Assembly (NCBI GenBank): GCA_016205995.1
Contig: JACQSJ010000037.1
Span: 1-6,729 of the forward strand
Direction: 5' to 3'
DNA length: 6,729 nt
DNA from: Candidatus Uhrbacteria bacterium
GTDB lineage: Bacteria > Patescibacteriota > Patescibacteriia > UBA9934 > GWF2-40-263
Part shown: piece after piece, positions 6,074 through 6,729 of the stretch
How the letters are laid out: every line of letters begins with the position of its first letter
How positions within the stretch are numbered: the first letter of the stretch is position 1
Translations under genes and position numbers: made by a program
The notes under the pieces: model-generated
The model's input: only the letters and a program-made list of their open reading frames with translations
Databases searched by the model: none
Told to the model about the DNA's origin: nothing

Positions 6074-6729
6074 CATTGCGTATAACTTCTGCTTAATCAG
6101 TTCAAGATCGTGTTGGAGCTTCTCATCCTCAAGTAAACAGTGGGTGATCTTGTCGTATGCGTGCATGGCGGTGGTGTGGTCGCGGCCCCCGAGTTCTGAG
6201 CCGATCGATGGGTAGCTTGATTTCATTTCTTCGCGCATGAGGTACATCACGATCTGGCGCGGGAAGGCGAGGCGTTTCTGGCGGCTCTTGCCAAGAAGAT
6301 CATCTAGGTGGATGTCAAAGTAGTTGGCGACCGTGATGATGAGTTGTTTGGGGGTGACATTCTTTCGGCTTGTGGCGGGTTGGAAGCTAGAGAGGATGGG
6401 TTTGACGGTTTCCAGCGTCGGGCGGGTGTTCTTAAACTGATGGAAGGCAATGATTTTATTGAGTGCGCCCTCAAGCTCTCGGACATTTGTTTGCACGACC
6501 GTGGCAACGTGGTGGAGGATCTCACGATCGAGAGAATACTGCTTTTCGTGGCATTTTGTGTCCAAAATGGCACAACGAGTCTCAAAGTCTGGGCTTCCTA
6601 CGTCTGCGAGCATCCCGCATTCGAAGCGCGAAATGAGGCGGTCTTCCAACGCAGGTATGGCCTTTGGCGGGCGGTCAGAGGAGATCACAATTTGCTTGTT
6701 GTTTTGGTAGAGCTGGTTGAACGTGTGGA
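6071..6729 (-). CDS. dnaA: Chromosomal replication initiator DnaA, C-terminal part
   Basis: The last 218 codons of DnaA, the AAA+ ATPase that binds DnaA boxes, opens the origin and helps load the helicase. The frame is open to the window edge (first full codon at 6727); the GTG at 6688 is an internal Val. Fragment residues 11-21 are KQIVISSDRPP, the sensor 1 region. LEDRLISRFECGM (27-39) carries the conserved arginine-finger region. NVRELEGALNKI (81-92) is the sensor 2 helix. After a variable linker comes domain IV, with the DNA-binding signature GGRDHTTA at 180-187 and the following AMHAYDKI helix. The stop TAG at 6071-6073 overlaps a DnaA-box-like sequence. The Walker A and B motifs lie outside the window. 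No defects are visible, and dnaN follows in the usual order. Confidence 0.98.
   Translation of the reverse strand, partial: HTFNQLYQNNKQIVISSDRPPKAIPALEDRLISRFECGMLADVGSPDFETRCAILDTKCHEKQYSLDREILHHVATVVQTNVRELEGALNKIIAFHQFKNTRPTLETVKPILSSFQPATSRKNVTPKQLIITVANYFDIHLDDLLGKSRQKRLAFPRQIVMYLMREEMKSSYPSIGSELGGRDHTTAMHAYDKITHCLLEDEKLQHDLELIKQKLYAM

Noticed and set aside
5830..6096. Open frame of 88 codons on the plus strand across the dnaA-dnaN spacer
   Set aside because: It begins at a GTG without a clear ribosome binding site, runs antisense into the dnaA 3' end, covers the origin-like elements and shows no recognisable protein pattern.
6686..6688. GTG as start of dnaA
   Set aside because: Codons upstream to the window edge continue the conserved DnaA sequence (FNQLYQNNKQIV), so it is internal.

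Overview
This window is a compact piece of bacterial chromosome at the dnaA-dnaN locus, so it very likely contains the replication origin. It holds two replication genes (dnaA, partial; dnaN, complete), a bifunctional penicillin-binding protein (partial), a membrane-tethered amino-acid-type substrate-binding protein, a UPF0462-family protein and a small conserved-looking protein of unknown function. Spacers are short. Genes end in intrinsic terminators, and TGA is used as an ordinary stop. The organism is not named by any single feature. The substrate-binding protein is tethered by an uncleaved N-terminal helix rather than a lipobox, the penicillin-binding protein carries C-terminal Ig-like modules, and the small CW-motif protein resembles ones I recall from Parcubacteria-like genomes. 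These fit a Candidate Phyla Radiation (Patescibacteria) bacterium of moderate GC. This assignment is inference; stops at TGA argue against the recoded Gracilibacteria/Absconditabacteria.

Layout. Bases 1-2395 (+) are the 3' part of a class A PBP: the end of the glycosyltransferase domain, a full transpeptidase domain and two Ig-like modules, followed by a strong terminator (2412-2449). Bases 2493-2807 (+) encode a 104-residue protein of unknown function whose stop codon is built into its own terminator. Convergent to it on the minus strand are a UPF0462 protein (2846-3388) and, upstream of that, a LivJ-like binding protein (3447-4580), with a terminator hairpin between them. Then comes a 79-base imperfect palindrome (4600-4678) of dispersed-repeat type, dnaN (4685-5821, minus), a 249-base noncoding spacer, and the C-terminal 218 codons of dnaA (6071 to the window end, minus).

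How it fits together. DnaA and the sliding clamp act at initiation and elongation of replication. The spacer between them carries degenerate DnaA boxes, all in one orientation. One pair is followed by a G/C cluster and a run of TAG/TAA-type triplets, which is the order described for the Bacillus subtilis basal origin unwinding system. I consider this the most interesting feature of the window. The other genes are envelope or transport functions with no obvious link to replication. I did not see CRISPR arrays, tRNA, rRNA, transposase genes or phage genes.
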